Source: JAYYZW01 sp036339995
Lineage (GTDB): Bacteria; Pseudomonadota; Gammaproteobacteria; Ga0077536
Direction of reading: 5' to 3'
Assembly (NCBI GenBank): GCA_036339995.1
Contig: JAYYZW010000014.1
Span: 1-64,000, forward strand
DNA length: 64,000 bases
Shown here in pieces: positions 44,305 through 58,860 of this stretch. Under the pieces are notes generated by a model. That model saw nothing but the letters and a program-made list of their open reading frames with translations, ran no database searches and was not told the origin of the DNA. A program made the position numbers and the translations under genes. Position 1 is the first letter of the stretch; every line of letters begins with the position of its first letter.

Positions 44305-45894
44305 ATGCGGCCGGAAGTACAGCCAGACGCCGACGGGAGCCTGGAGCTTCCTTACCTCATCGCTCCCATACATCGTCAACGTCTCGATCTGATCCATCAT
44401 TTGCTTGAATTCGGAAATCAGATCGTCCTCATTCAAGGTGCCCCGGGATCCGGCCGCACGAGGATGCTGGAGTGCGTCTGTGCGGAAGCGGAGCCAAGCT
44501 GGAACGTCCAGCAAATAGAAGGTGCTATCGAGTCGCCCGACGTACTGCTGAGATTTCTCGCGGACGGGTTGTCGGATGAACAATGGACCGAGGATAGCGA
44601 CGGCGAAGAACTCATCTGGGCAATCGACAAAGCCTTGGCCCACATGGTCGACGACCGCAGTCTGTGCGTTCTCGTGGTCGATGATGCGGATGAGCTCGAC
44701 GAAGAAATCTGCACGCTTTTGTTCGAGTTGGCGGGGACGAACGGCCCGGGCGGCGAACTCCGCGTGCTGCTCGCGGGCAGGGCCGAATCGGATCTGGAGG
44801 AACGCCTGCAGCGCGCGGCACCCGGTCCGGCGCTCGTACATGTCATCGACATACCGGAACTCAGTTCCGATCAGGTTCGTGAAATCATTGAGAGTTTCGC
44901 GCGCGAATTTGGCGGCGAGAATCGGCTCCTGGAGATTGATCCCGACCGACTTGCGCGCGATACAGGCGGTAATCCCGGTAAGGTGATCGCCGAATTGAAC
45001 GCCCTCGGCGACGCCCCGCGGACTTCGACGAGGATTCCGAGAGCAAGGGATCTCAAGCGGCATCAGATTTACGCCGCAATGTTAGCGGTAGCGGTCATCG
45101 CCACGGCCGCATACGCCCTGTTCGGGGCCAGCGAGCGAAAAGACAAGGTCGAGACGGTCGCGCTGGCGCTGCCTGAGAAAAACGCGTCCGCAATGCCGAC
45201 AACGCCTTCCGACGGGCGCAATGCGGTCGTATCAATGGACCCGACGGACGTGGTGGTCGAACCGGTGGATGTCGCTTCGGTCGAGGCGGGTGACGCAGTC
45301 GAAACAGTTGATGTCGACACGGGTGACGCGCTTGAGCCGGGCGATTCGACGGGCGAAGGGTTCACTGCGGGCGCGGTGGATCTCGCGTCGAAGCGTCCCG
45401 TCATCACCATGAACCGCGGCGGCGTCTCCGAGCCCCCAACCGGACCGCCGGCAGCCCTGGAAGCGCTTGACTTCACCGCAGAAGCCGCCGCAGATGTGCC
45501 GGGCGGCGCAGCCGTGACGGAAACGATCGCACCGCCGGCACAAGCCCCGTCCGCAAGCCTCCCATCCGCGGCTGTCGACTTCGAGCCTACACCGGAACCT
45601 CCCGAAGAGAAGACCTATTCCAGTAAGTGGGTACTCGCTCAAGATCTACAAAGCTACGTCATCCAACTGTTCGGCGTACGCGATCGGAACGCGGCGGTCC
45701 GCTTCATCAAGGCAAACGACCTCGGATTACCGAGCGCCGTCATCGCCACCACTCATGAGGGCGCGCCCTGGTACGTATTAGTCCTTGGCCATTACTCCGA
45801 TCGCGACAGCGCAAAGGCCGCGATCGATGGTTTAAGCCCGCCCCTTGCGGCGCTAAAACCGTGGGCCCGGCCGATCCACTCGTTAACAAAATAA
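44305..45894 (+). CDS. damX: DamX-like protein: AAA ATPase domain, membrane helix and SPOR domain
   Basis: This is a 529-aa division-associated protein. The N-terminal P-loop domain has QGAPGSGRT at residues 44-52, where arginine replaces the usual Walker A lysine, and Walker B as VLVVDDADELDE. One membrane helix (AAMLAVAVIATAAYALFG) lies near residue 255. A long Asp/Val/Thr-rich linker and a C-terminal SPOR domain (YVIQLFGVRDRNAAVRFI) follow. The frame opens at 44230 inside aroB, and ATG 44305 is the better start. The position aroK-aroB-damX-gltB is typical. Confidence 0.85.
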   Translation: MRPEVQPDADGSLELPYLIAPIHRQRLDLIHHLLEFGNQIVLIQGAPGSGRTRMLECVCAEAEPSWNVQQIEGAIESPDVLLRFLADGLSDEQWTEDSDGEELIWAIDKALAHMVDDRSLCVLVVDDADELDEEICTLLFELAGTNGPGGELRVLLAGRAESDLEERLQRAAPGPALVHVIDIPELSSDQVREIIESFAREFGGENRLLEIDPDRLARDTGGNPGKVIAELNALGDAPRTSTRIPRARDLKRHQIYAAMLAVAVIATAAYALFGASERKDKVETVALALPEKNASAMPTTPSDGRNAVVSMDPTDVVVEPVDVASVEAGDAVETVDVDTGDALEPGDSTGEGFTAGAVDLASKRPVITMNRGGVSEPPTGPPAALEALDFTAEAAADVPGGAAVTETIAPPAQAPSASLPSAAVDFEPTPEPPEEKTYSSKWVLAQDLQSYVIQLFGVRDRNAAVRFIKANDLGLPSAVIATTHEGAPWYVLVLGHYSDRDSAKAAIDGLSPPLAALKPWARPIHSLTK

Positions 45895-45915
45895 CTATTT
45901 AAATACAAATAGTTA
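45892..45915. repeat. Perfect AT-rich hairpin at the damX stop
   Basis: TAACTATTT and AAATAGTTA form a perfect nine-base stem with loop AAATAC. The first three bases are the damX TAA stop. There is no T run after it, so terminator activity is uncertain. Its place between damX and the gltB promoter also fits an operator. Confidence 0.45.
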
Positions 45916-45974
45916 AAAGCACTGACACCGACCTGCACGAACCTGCCCCGTGCCGACCGCAGCCGGATCGCGTG

Positions 45975-46004
45975 ATGACAGTTTCGCGTAGCTCGGCATA
46001 TAAT
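45975..46004 (+). promoter_or_regulatory. Sigma-70-type promoter of gltBD
   Basis: ATGACA (45975-45980) and a perfect TATAAT (45999-46004) are spaced by 18 bases. Transcription would start near 46011, about 60 bases before the gltB ATG. Confidence 0.6.
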
Positions 46005-46070
46005 TGGCGCCCCCTTTTCTCGCAATTCATCACTGTATTCACGAACAAAGCCCCGGAGGCAAGCTGAGGG

Positions 46071-50670
<4,600 letters not shown>

Positions 50671-50678
<8 letters not shown>

Positions 50679-52116
50679 AGTCACCGGATTTCTCGAGGCC
50701 GAACGCGAGGGTCAGGCCTATCGACCGGTCGAAACGCGACTGTTCGATTGGAATCAGGTAATGGCGGCGTACGAGCCGGATCAGGTCCCCATCCAGGCGG
50801 CACGCTGCATGGACTGCGGGATCCCGTTTTGTCACCAGGGGTGTCCGCTGGGAAACCTGATACCGGACTGGAACGACCTTGTTTATCGGGAACGCTGGAG
50901 CGACGCGATCGACCGTCTGCATGCGACCAATAATTTCCCCGAGTTCACAGGTACTTTGTGCCCCGCTCCGTGCGAAGGATCCTGCGTCCTGGGTATCAAT
51001 GATGACCCTGTCACGATCAAGGCCGTCGAGCTCGCACTTATCGATCGCGCATTCGACGAAGGCTGGGTCGTTCCGGAACCACCGAAAACGGAGACTGGAA
51101 AATCCATCGCGATCGTGGGCTCCGGTCCCGCGGGCCTTGCCGCCGCCCAGCAATTGCGCCGTGCGGGACATGCGGTAACGGTTTTTGAAAGAGACGATCG
51201 CATAGGCGGCCTGCTGCGCTACGGAATCCCGGAATTCAAGATGGAAAAGCACGTGCTCGACCGCCGCCTGCAGCAGATGATCGACGAGGGCGTACGGTTC
51301 CAGGTCAATGCCAACATCGGTGTAGACATTGCGGTGGAAGACTTGCGCAAGGAATTCGACGCCATACTGCTTGCCGGCGGCGCCACCGCGTCGCGGGATT
51401 TAGCCATCCCTGGACGCGATCTCGATGGCGTGCATTTCGCAATGACATTTCTGCCGCTGCAAAATCGTCGGTGCGAAGGCGACGATATCCCGGACAGCGC
51501 ATTTATCACCGCTAAAGACAAGCACGTGATCATCATCGGCGGCGGTGACACGGGCGCAGATTGCCTGGGTACAGTGCATCGGCAGGGGGCGAAATCCGTT
51601 ACCAGCCTCGAGATCATGCCCAAACCTCCAGAACGGCGCGCCGCCGACAATCCATGGCCACTGTGGCCGCAGATTTACCGAGTCGCTGCCGCGCACGAGG
51701 AAGGCGGCGAGCGAATTTACGCCGTATCGACGAATCGATTTATCGGCGACGAGCAGGGCCGCGTCACGGCACTGGAACTCGTCGAAGTGAAGATGAAACT
51801 GAGCGACGGCCGCCCGTCATTCGAATCCGTTCCCGGCTCGGAGCACGAACTCCCCTGCGATCTGGTGCTGCTGGCCATGGGATTCACCGGTCCTGAAATG
51901 GACGGTGTGATCGATCAACTCGGCGTCGAGCTCGACCAGCAAACCAACGTGAAACGTGACGCCGAGTGGATGACTTCTGTCGAGGGCGTGTTCACGGCAG
52001 GGGATATGCAACACGGACAGTCACTAATCGTATGGGCCATTGCGGAGGGCCGTTCCGCGGCACGCGGGATCGATGAGTTTCTAATCGGCTCATCGGGCTT
52101 GCCGGCACCCTTATAA
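50671..52116 (+). CDS. gltD: Glutamate synthase (NADPH) small chain
   Basis: This is a 481-aa beta subunit that transfers electrons from NADPH through FAD to GltB. The N-terminal Fe-S cysteines appear in CMDCGIPFCHQGCP (about 46-59) and later in TLCPAPCEGSC. The FAD Rossmann motif is IVGSGPAGLAAAQ near 147, and the NADPH one is IIGGGDTGADCLG near 288. It overlaps gltB by eight bases, so the subunits are co-translated. Confidence 0.98.
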
Positions 52117-52245
52117 AAAAACAAGACTCATTTCAAAAATACCCACATATGCACCGGTACACTTACGTACCGTCAACAAACGGCCGAAAAATGGGGTTAT
52201 CCACCAGCCTGCTGATTTCGGCGACAGCCCTGTGCGCCAACCCGA

Positions 52246-53292
52246 ATGAACGATCGATTTTTACGTGCATTGGCCCGCCAAGCCGTCGACCGCACGCCAG
52301 TGTGGATCATGCGCCAGGCGGGCCGTTATCTTCCGGAGTATCGCAAAATCCGCGAGCGTGCCGGGGATTTTCTAACGCTTTGTAAAACGCCGGATCTCGC
52401 TTGTGAAGTAAGCCTGCAACCGATGCGGCGTTTCGATCTCGACGCCGCGATCCTCTTTTCAGACATCTTGACCATTCCCGACGCCATGGGCCTCGGTTTG
52501 ACGATCGAAGAGGGTTTCGGACCTCGTTTCGAACGCCCCATCGCGAGCATCGCGGACATCGACGCCCTGCCCCTGCCCGATCCCGACTTCGATCTGCGCT
52601 ACGTGATCGACGCAGTGGCGTTAACACGGCGCGAGCTCGACGGGTGCCGCCCGCTCATCGGGTTTGCCGGCAGTCCCTGGACGCTTGCGACCTACATGGT
52701 CGAAGGCCAGAGCAGCCGCGATTTCGCCAAGATCAAACGCCTCGCCTATGAAAGCCCAGAGGCGACCCACCGGCTGCTGGAAAAGCTCGCGCGCGCCGTT
52801 TCCGATTACCTGATCGCGCAGATTCACGCCGGCGTGGACGCGGTCATGGTGTTCGACACCTGGGGCGGCACGCTTTCGACGGCCGCCTACCTCGAATTCT
52901 CACTCGAATACCTACGGCGCATCGTCTCTGCTCTACCGGGAGGAACACCCAGTATCGTGTTTACGAAAGGCGGCGGCGGATGGATCGAGGCGATAGCAGA
53001 GATCGGCTGCACTGCAGTGGGGCTCGATTGGACGATCGATATCGGTGACGCGCGCCAACGTATCGGCGATCAGGTCGCGTTGCAGGGCAATCTCGATCCC
53101 GCCGTCATGCTGGCCAGCCCTGCCACCATCGAGATCGAAGCAAAGCGCGTACTCGATGCTTACGGACCAGGCAACGGCCACGTTTTCAACCTCGGCCACG
53201 GCATCACGCCGGCCGTTCCTCCTGAACACGTCCAGCAACTGATCGACACCGTTCACAGCTATAGCCGTCGATATCATGAACCAACGGATTAA
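52246..53292 (+). CDS. hemE: Uroporphyrinogen decarboxylase
   Basis: This is a 348-aa enzyme of heme synthesis that removes four carboxyls from uroporphyrinogen III. The N-terminal signature RTPVWIMRQAGRYLPEYR is nearly identical to the family consensus and carries the substrate-binding arginines. FSDILTIPDAMGLGL (catalytic Asp) and FNLGHGITPAVPPEHV at the end also match. The DUF368 gene overlaps its end by 17 bases. Confidence 0.98.
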   Translation: MNDRFLRALARQAVDRTPVWIMRQAGRYLPEYRKIRERAGDFLTLCKTPDLACEVSLQPMRRFDLDAAILFSDILTIPDAMGLGLTIEEGFGPRFERPIASIADIDALPLPDPDFDLRYVIDAVALTRRELDGCRPLIGFAGSPWTLATYMVEGQSSRDFAKIKRLAYESPEATHRLLEKLARAVSDYLIAQIHAGVDAVMVFDTWGGTLSTAAYLEFSLEYLRRIVSALPGGTPSIVFTKGGGGWIEAIAEIGCTAVGLDWTIDIGDARQRIGDQVALQGNLDPAVMLASPATIEIEAKRVLDAYGPGNGHVFNLGHGITPAVPPEHVQQLIDTVHSYSRRYHEPTD

Positions 53293-54202
53293 GGCCGCTG
53301 CGGTCATCGTGCTCAAGGGATTCTGCATGGGCGCTGCCGACGTCGTACCCGGCGTCTCGGGCGGCACGATGGCTTTTATCCTCGGCATCTATACCCGCTT
53401 CGTCGATGCGATTAAGTCCTTCGACGCGACATGGATGAAAGCCTTCGTGCGTTTCGATTTACCTACCGTACTGACGCGGCCCGACTTTCCGTTCATCGTG
53501 CCGCTCGTCGTCGGTATTTTCTGCGCGATCTTGTTTTTCACGCACCTCATCCCCTTGCCGCGCTTGCTGGAGACACATCCTCAGTACGTCTACGGCCTGT
53601 TCTTCGGGTTGATCATCGGCTCGATCGTCGTTCTTATAAAGGGCCTGGGCGGTTTGCGCCCCGTTGACATGCCGCCGTTGATCGCCGGACTGCTATTGGG
53701 CATCGTCCTCGTCACGGCCGTTCCCGCCGAGACACCCGATACGTGGTGGTTCGTCATGCTGTGCGGCGCCCTGTCGATTTGCGCGATGGTCGTACCCGGC
53801 ATCTCCGGATCATTCGTACTGCTTTTGCTGGGCAAATACGCCTACGTGCTCGACGCGGTTGGGCATTTTCGGATGGCGGTGGTCGCGCCGTTCGCGCTCG
53901 GAGCTTTAGCGGGTCTGTTTTCCTTCACCCGGTTGCTGTCGTGGCTGCTCCATCGCCACGAACGCGTAGCCCTGCTCGCCATCTCCGGCATACTCCTGGC
54001 CTCCCTGTGGGTCGTGTGGCCCTTCCAGCAGCGTCGCTACGTCGAGATCCGCGGCGAGCTCAAATGGGTTGAATCCTCTCCTTTGCTGCCCGAGTTCTCC
54101 GGGACCGCGCTCGCCGTCGGGGTGCTGGCGGCCACGGGATTCGTCATCGTTGTTGCAATGCAGCGAGTGGCATCGACCTCGGTGAAATCGGGGGATTCGT
54201 AA
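53276..54202 (+). CDS. DUF368 membrane protein, probable polyprenyl-phosphate transporter
   Basis: This is a 308-aa polytopic inner-membrane protein with about eight helices. The N-terminal signature FCMGAADVVPGVSGGTMAFI and the internal repeat SICAMVVPGISGSFVLLLLG are diagnostic for DUF368. Recent work on the family links DUF368 (PopT) to recycling undecaprenyl phosphate across the membrane. ATG 53276 overlaps hemE by 17 bases, so it is cotranscribed. The exact substrate in this organism is inferred. Confidence 0.88.
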   Translation: MNQRIKAAAVIVLKGFCMGAADVVPGVSGGTMAFILGIYTRFVDAIKSFDATWMKAFVRFDLPTVLTRPDFPFIVPLVVGIFCAILFFTHLIPLPRLLETHPQYVYGLFFGLIIGSIVVLIKGLGGLRPVDMPPLIAGLLLGIVLVTAVPAETPDTWWFVMLCGALSICAMVVPGISGSFVLLLLGKYAYVLDAVGHFRMAVVAPFALGALAGLFSFTRLLSWLLHRHERVALLAISGILLASLWVVWPFQQRRYVEIRGELKWVESSPLLPEFSGTALAVGVLAATGFVIVVAMQRVASTSVKSGDS

Positions 54203-54471
54203 ATGCGGAGCATGATCAAACCGGCAATTTCGACGGATTTTCCGTATCGCAGCTAACCGCCTGGACTGCGAGAATACCCGTTGCCAGGCTTGCGGACGTG
54301 GCCGGATGAACGCGGCCCGACACCGCCGGCCAGCCTTTATTTCGGCGGATACGATCCGGAGTACTATTCTAGGAGCGCCCGCGGGTACGTTTAAGGCAAC
54401 TGCACCCGGGCCAAACCTCAACGGGGTGGTCTTTGGCGGCGGCGGCTGTTTCGGCTGCGAGGGAAAGATAG

Positions 54472-55706
54472 CGGGCCGACTGGAGCGGCTACGCGGAATC
54501 CGCCGGGTCGTTCGAGAAATATAACGCGAGTGAAGAAGGCCCACCGAGCGACGTTTCAATGGCCTTTCCCGCGCAGAGCCGTGCAAAAGTTCATGTAGCG
54601 ATTACCAGCGCGATCGCGTCGGTTGCCGGCGCGCCGATGCCGCCGGGCAAACAACGATTACGCGTGGCCTACCTGTCGTCGAAGTTTCGGGCCAGCCCGT
54701 CTTTCGTCCTGGTCAACGGACTACTCGAAGCGCACGATCGCGGTCGCTTCGAGATCGTCGGCTATGCCTTGAACCCGGACGATCGCAGTGCCGAACGCAT
54801 ACGATCCGCAGATGCGGTCGACGTCTTCGTCGATCTCTCTGCGATGAACAACGAAGAAGCCGCCCAGCGGATCCGCGGCGACGGCATCGATATTCTGATC
54901 GATCTCAACGGCTACAGTGACGAAGCCCGTCCCGGGATCGTCACGCGCCGCCCGGCGCCCCTGCAGGTCAATTATCTCGGCCACATGCACTCTCTTTACG
55001 GACCGTGGATCGATTACCGTTTCACCGACGCGGTCGCGGAACCCGAGGCGACCGGCTTTCGACCTCGCCCCCGGAACGCAGCGCATTGGGCCTCCCGCAG
55101 GATGCCTTCGTGTTCTGTGCTTTCAGCGGCGTCGCGAGGATTGAACCCGTGGTTTTCGCGGCATGGATGACGATACTCGAGCGTGTGCCGGACTCGGTCC
55201 TGTGGTTGCTGGATCCGGGTGACCCGGCAAAGGCCAATCTTCGCCGCGCGGCCGAGTGCGCCGGGATCGCGCCGGCAAGGCTCTGTTTCGTCGGGCGCAT
55301 CGAGCATGCAAAATACCTCGACCGTCAACAGGCGGCCGATCTATTCCTCGACACCTTCACTCACGGCGCCCACACGACCGGTCTGGATGCACTGCATGCC
55401 TGCGTCCCCCTGGTAACCCGCCAGGGCGACAGTTTGGCTGCGCGCGTCGGTGCAAGCCTGCTCACCGCAGTCGGATTACCGGAACTCATAAGCTGCACAA
55501 CAGAGGCATACATCGAATGCGCCTGTGATCTGGCGCACGACCTCGACCGCCTGGCAGGGATCAGACGGCGTCTCAGCGCTACGATCGATAACGACAACCC
55601 GTTTGCCTCGGCATCAGTCGCCGCAAAAATCGAAGCCGCGTTCGAACTGATGTGGGAAGGCCTTTGCACCGGCGAAGCACCTGCCGACTTGCACACGGAC
55701 GTTTAG
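54472..55706 (+). pseudogene. SPINDLY-type O-GlcNAc transferase fragment, frameshifted
   Basis: The frame is open from 54472 after a TAG (54469-54471). The extra codons upstream of the first ATG (54559) still read RADWSGYAE, resembling the DW-x-Y stretch before the SPINDLY glycosyltransferase domain. The first half has LRVAYLSSKFRASPSF and DILIDLNGYSDEARPG. Around 55045-55075 the homologous sequence jumps to another frame (SALGLPQDAFVFCAFSGVAR to FLDTFTHGAHTTGLDAL), with about 30 expected residues missing. TPR repeats are absent. An internal out-of-frame deletion has destroyed it. Bases 54203-54471 hold nothing else that I recognise. Confidence 0.8.
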
Positions 55707-55709
55707 CCG

Positions 55710-57197
55710 CTACTCTTTGCGCGTCGCGCGGTGCCACGATTCGATCGCGGCGAGCACGACGATAAGGAGCAAAGCAGCCAACAGGGGGCGATCCCCCAAC
55801 CGCGTGTAGGGCGTGATGCCGGTACGCGGGATCAAGCCGGCACGCAGACTGCTCGGTTCGAACTGCGCCGACTGCGCGACGATTTTCCCTCGATGATCGA
55901 TCACCGCCGTGATGCCCGTGTTCGTTCCGCGCAGCAGGTAGCGCCCGGTCTCCAGCGCCCGCATACGCGCGATTTCCAAATGCTGGTGCGGCGCGATCGT
56001 GTCGCCAAACCACGCGTCGTTACTGACGTTAACCAGAAAAGCCGCGCCCGGAAGAGCGCGCGCGATTTCGCGGGGAAAGGCATCCTCGTAGCAAATCGAA
56101 AGACCCGCCGCATACCCGGCGACCTCGACCGTGGTCTGATCCTCGCGGCCGGGCGTGAAATCGGACATCGGAATATTCAACAGGCGCGAGAAATCGCGCA
56201 TGAAGCCTTTTAAGGGAAAGACCTCCCCGAACGGGACCAGATGCCGTTTGTCGTAGCGGCCCGGCGTGGAACCCAGATCGATGATGCTGTTGAAATAGCG
56301 CTGCTCCCGCGGCTCTCCGGACAGCATGCCAATCAGGAGATCCGTGTTCGTTTCGCTGGCCCGGTCCTGCAACACTTGTATGGTGTCCGGGACGTCGAAG
56401 GGAAAAGCCGGGATCGCAGTTTCTGGCCAGATCACGATATCCGCACCCCAATGCGGCTCCGTCAGAGATTGATAAAGTTCGATTGACGGTTGCCGCACGT
56501 CAGCGTGCCATTTAACGGCCTGTGGTACGGCGCCCTGCACGAGTGCGACTGTAAGTTTCGGACCCGCGGCTCGTGTCCAGTCTGTATGCGTCAACCGCTC
56601 ACCACCTATCACGATTGCCCCGATGGCAATGGCGATTGTGACGCGAACCGTCGAGGCGCTGAAAACAAGAGCAACGATGGCGGCGGCGATTACGACAGCC
56701 ATCAGCGAGCAGCCGTAAATCCCGGCGATCGGCGCGAACCCGGCCAAGGGAGAATCGATCTGGCTGTATCCCAGGGACAACCATGGAAATCCGGTGAACA
56801 GAGTTGCGCGAAGCCACTCCGTGAGAACCCACAATGCAGGCGCTGAAATAATCAAGCACCAGGTCTCCTGGCGGGGCGAGAGAGCGTTCATTAAGCCGGC
56901 GAACAAGGCCGGATAGCAGGCCATAATCGCAATGAATACGGCTGTAACGCTCACCGAGAACGCATAGTACGGGACGCCGAATTGATGAATACTGACCTGC
57001 ACCCACCAGACGCCGCAACCGAACATTCCCAGCCCGTAGAGCCACCCTGCGAGGGCCGCGCGCGGCACGCTGATTCCGCGGACGACGAGTAACAGCACGG
57101 CCGGGGAAACGATGGCTAACGTCCAGATGCCGAACGGCGCGAACGCAAGCGGCAAAATTGCTCCGCCCGCTAGGGCTGCCAGATAGCGCTGCCACAT
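55710..57197 (-). CDS. lnt: Apolipoprotein N-acyltransferase
   Basis: Lnt adds the third acyl chain to lipoproteins in the inner membrane. It is 495 aa, with about seven N-terminal helices and a C-terminal nitrilase domain. The triad is visible: Glu in WPETAIPAFP (about residue 253), Lys in YDKRHLVPFGE (about 320) and Cys in SICYEDAFP (about 373). It lies at the downstream end of the miaB-phoH-ybeY-corC block, separated from corC by a long inverted repeat. Confidence 0.97.
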   Translation of the reverse strand: MWQRYLAALAGGAILPLAFAPFGIWTLAIVSPAVLLLVVRGISVPRAALAGWLYGLGMFGCGVWWVQVSIHQFGVPYYAFSVSVTAVFIAIMACYPALFAGLMNALSPRQETWCLIISAPALWVLTEWLRATLFTGFPWLSLGYSQIDSPLAGFAPIAGIYGCSLMAVVIAAAIVALVFSASTVRVTIAIAIGAIVIGGERLTHTDWTRAAGPKLTVALVQGAVPQAVKWHADVRQPSIELYQSLTEPHWGADIVIWPETAIPAFPFDVPDTIQVLQDRASETNTDLLIGMLSGEPREQRYFNSIIDLGSTPGRYDKRHLVPFGEVFPLKGFMRDFSRLLNIPMSDFTPGREDQTTVEVAGYAAGLSICYEDAFPREIARALPGAAFLVNVSNDAWFGDTIAPHQHLEIARMRALETGRYLLRGTNTGITAVIDHRGKIVAQSAQFEPSSLRAGLIPRTGITPYTRLGDRPLLAALLLIVVLAAIESWHRATRKE

Positions 57198-57311
57198 ATC
57201 TTAAACCGGTTCTTATCGCGGTCGCGACTGTCGATGCCAGCCGCGGCTCATAGGTAGGATCTTAGAGTTTGCACGGATACGCAGTTGGTTTACGGAGCGA
57301 CACAATAACTT

Positions 57312-57414
57312 AAAACCACAGAGACCACAGAGACCACAGAGAAATACATTCTATTTATGATCTGTAAACGGTCCTTTTTCTTTTTCTCTGTGTCCTCTGT
57401 GATCTCTGTGGTTT
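57312..57414. repeat. Inverted repeat built of CCACAGAGA units between corC and lnt
   Basis: The left arm has three tandem copies of a nine-base unit, CCACAGAGA. The right arm is TCTCTGTGTCCTCTGTGATC and onward, its imperfect reverse complement. The arms (about 32 bases each) are separated by about 38 bases. Together they could fold into a long hairpin in the corC-lnt transcript. Similar CACAGAG repeats are dispersed in many bacterial genomes. Confidence 0.7.
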
Positions 57415-57467
57415 ATTGTGAACGTATTTGGGGACTTAGGGCATAAGAACTAATCAATCATCCACGG

Positions 57468-58340
57468 CTAATTCGAGCCGGTGAGTGGCTTCTCCAGAAC
57501 TGATTCTTTACGAATGACCCGCACGAGGCGAACGCGACGCCTGTCGGCGCGCAGAATCTTGAATTCGAAATTCGAAAATTCCAACTCCTCTCCGCGATGC
57601 GGAAGGTGTCCGAGTTCGTGAATGATGAATCCACCGATCGTTTCGTAATCTTTTGTTTTCCAGTTAGTTTGGAAAAATTCGTTGAATTCTTCGATCGGTG
57701 TACGCGCTTTCACCGTATAACGCTCGTCGCGGTGACGTTTGATGTTGTCCTCTTCCGCAGGATCGTGTTCGTCATCGATCTCACCGACGATTTGCTCGAT
57801 CACGTCCTCAATGGTAACCAGACCCGAAATACCACCGTATTCGTCGACGACTATCGCGAGGTGATTTCTCCGTTCGCGGAATTCCCGCAGCAGAATGTTC
57901 AAGCGTTTGCTTTCCGGGATGAAAGCGACCGGACGGATCATATTTCGAATAACAAATGGGTTTTGCGTATTGACTGCCAGGGACAACAGGTCCTTGGCGA
58001 GTAATATGCCTAGAACGTGCTCGCGCTTGTCATCATAGACGGGGAATCGTGAATGCCCGGAATCAATAATTTTCCGAAGAAATTCGGCGGGCTTCGAGTC
58101 TTCCTCGATAAATACAATCTCGGAACGCGGAACCATGATGTCGCGTACCTGAATTTCCGAGACGAGCAGCGCGCCTTCCATCATCGCGACGGTGTCGGTG
58201 TCGATGACGTGCCTTTCTTCGGCATCATGCAGCTTGTCAACAAGCTGCATGCGATTATCGCGCTTAACTCTGACGGCGCTCAGAAAGCGTCGCAACACCG
58301 CCTGTATCCGCCGGGATCCACTCGAATGACCGTCGGTCAT
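57468..58340 (-). CDS. corC: CorC/HlyC family CBS-domain protein (YbeX)
   Basis: This is a 290-aa cytoplasmic protein with two CBS domains (about 70-195, containing IMVPRSEIVFIEED and HSRFPVYDDKREHVLGIL) and a C-terminal CorC_HlyC transporter-associated domain (TVKARTPIEEFNEFF). ATG 58340 is chosen because it lies four bases after the ybeY stop and gives the family's 290-aa length. The open frame extends to 58466. YbeX is linked to magnesium/cobalt efflux and ribosome metabolism. Confidence 0.93.
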   Translation of the reverse strand: MTDGHSSGSRRIQAVLRRFLSAVRVKRDNRMQLVDKLHDAEERHVIDTDTVAMMEGALLVSEIQVRDIMVPRSEIVFIEEDSKPAEFLRKIIDSGHSRFPVYDDKREHVLGILLAKDLLSLAVNTQNPFVIRNMIRPVAFIPESKRLNILLREFRERRNHLAIVVDEYGGISGLVTIEDVIEQIVGEIDDEHDPAEEDNIKRHRDERYTVKARTPIEEFNEFFQTNWKTKDYETIGGFIIHELGHLPHRGEELEFSNFEFKILRADRRRVRLVRVIRKESVLEKPLTGSN

Positions 58341-58344
58341 TGAT

Positions 58345-58860
58345 TCAACACGCAAATTTCGGATACGGATATCCCATATCCGAGAGAATCGCGTGTTCTT
58401 TGTCCTCCATTTCACGAGCTTGAGATTCTTTATCGTGATCGAACCCCAAAAGATGCAAAATTCCATGCACGATCAAATGCGCCCAATGTGCCTTGCGCGC
58501 AATGCCGTTCGCATCGGCTTCAGCGTGCGCCAGCGCGATGCAGATGACGACGTCACCCAGCAGGTCAGGCACTGCGTGTTCCAGGCCCTCAACGGGAAAC
58601 GATAACACATTGGTCGGCTCGTTTATTCCGCGCCAACGCCTGTTGAGTTCACGTGATTCTTCGGCGTCTACGAGACGAATAGTCAATTCCGCGTGATTGC
58701 GGAACGACGACAAAACACGCTTTGCGCAATCCTCGAAAAAGCTCTTCTCGGGAATATTCGGTGCAGTGGATTCGATTTGTAGATCGAGATCAATCGTGCA
58801 GGGGTGCTCGTGACTCACTTTCGATGGAGACGGTCCGGTCTTTTGCTCATCGCTCGCCAT
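58345..58860 (-). CDS. ybeY: Endoribonuclease YbeY
   Basis: YbeY matures 16S rRNA 3' ends and takes part in ribosome quality control. The zinc motif HLIVHGILHLLGFDH has the three histidines. The N-terminal part (LTIRLVDAEESRELNRRWRG and TNVLSFPVE) is typical. I choose ATG 58860 (171 aa), which overlaps phoH by 14 bases. The open frame reaches 58908. It is followed by corC after four bases. Confidence 0.96.
   Translation of the reverse strand: MASDEQKTGPSPSKVSHEHPCTIDLDLQIESTAPNIPEKSFFEDCAKRVLSSFRNHAELTIRLVDAEESRELNRRWRGINEPTNVLSFPVEGLEHAVPDLLGDVVICIALAHAEADANGIARKAHWAHLIVHGILHLLGFDHDKESQAREMEDKEHAILSDMGYPYPKFAC

Noticed and set aside
54306..54524. 72-codon frame between DUF368 and the SPINDLY fragment
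   Set aside because: It overlaps the upstream extension of the SPINDLY pseudogene in another frame and has no family features.
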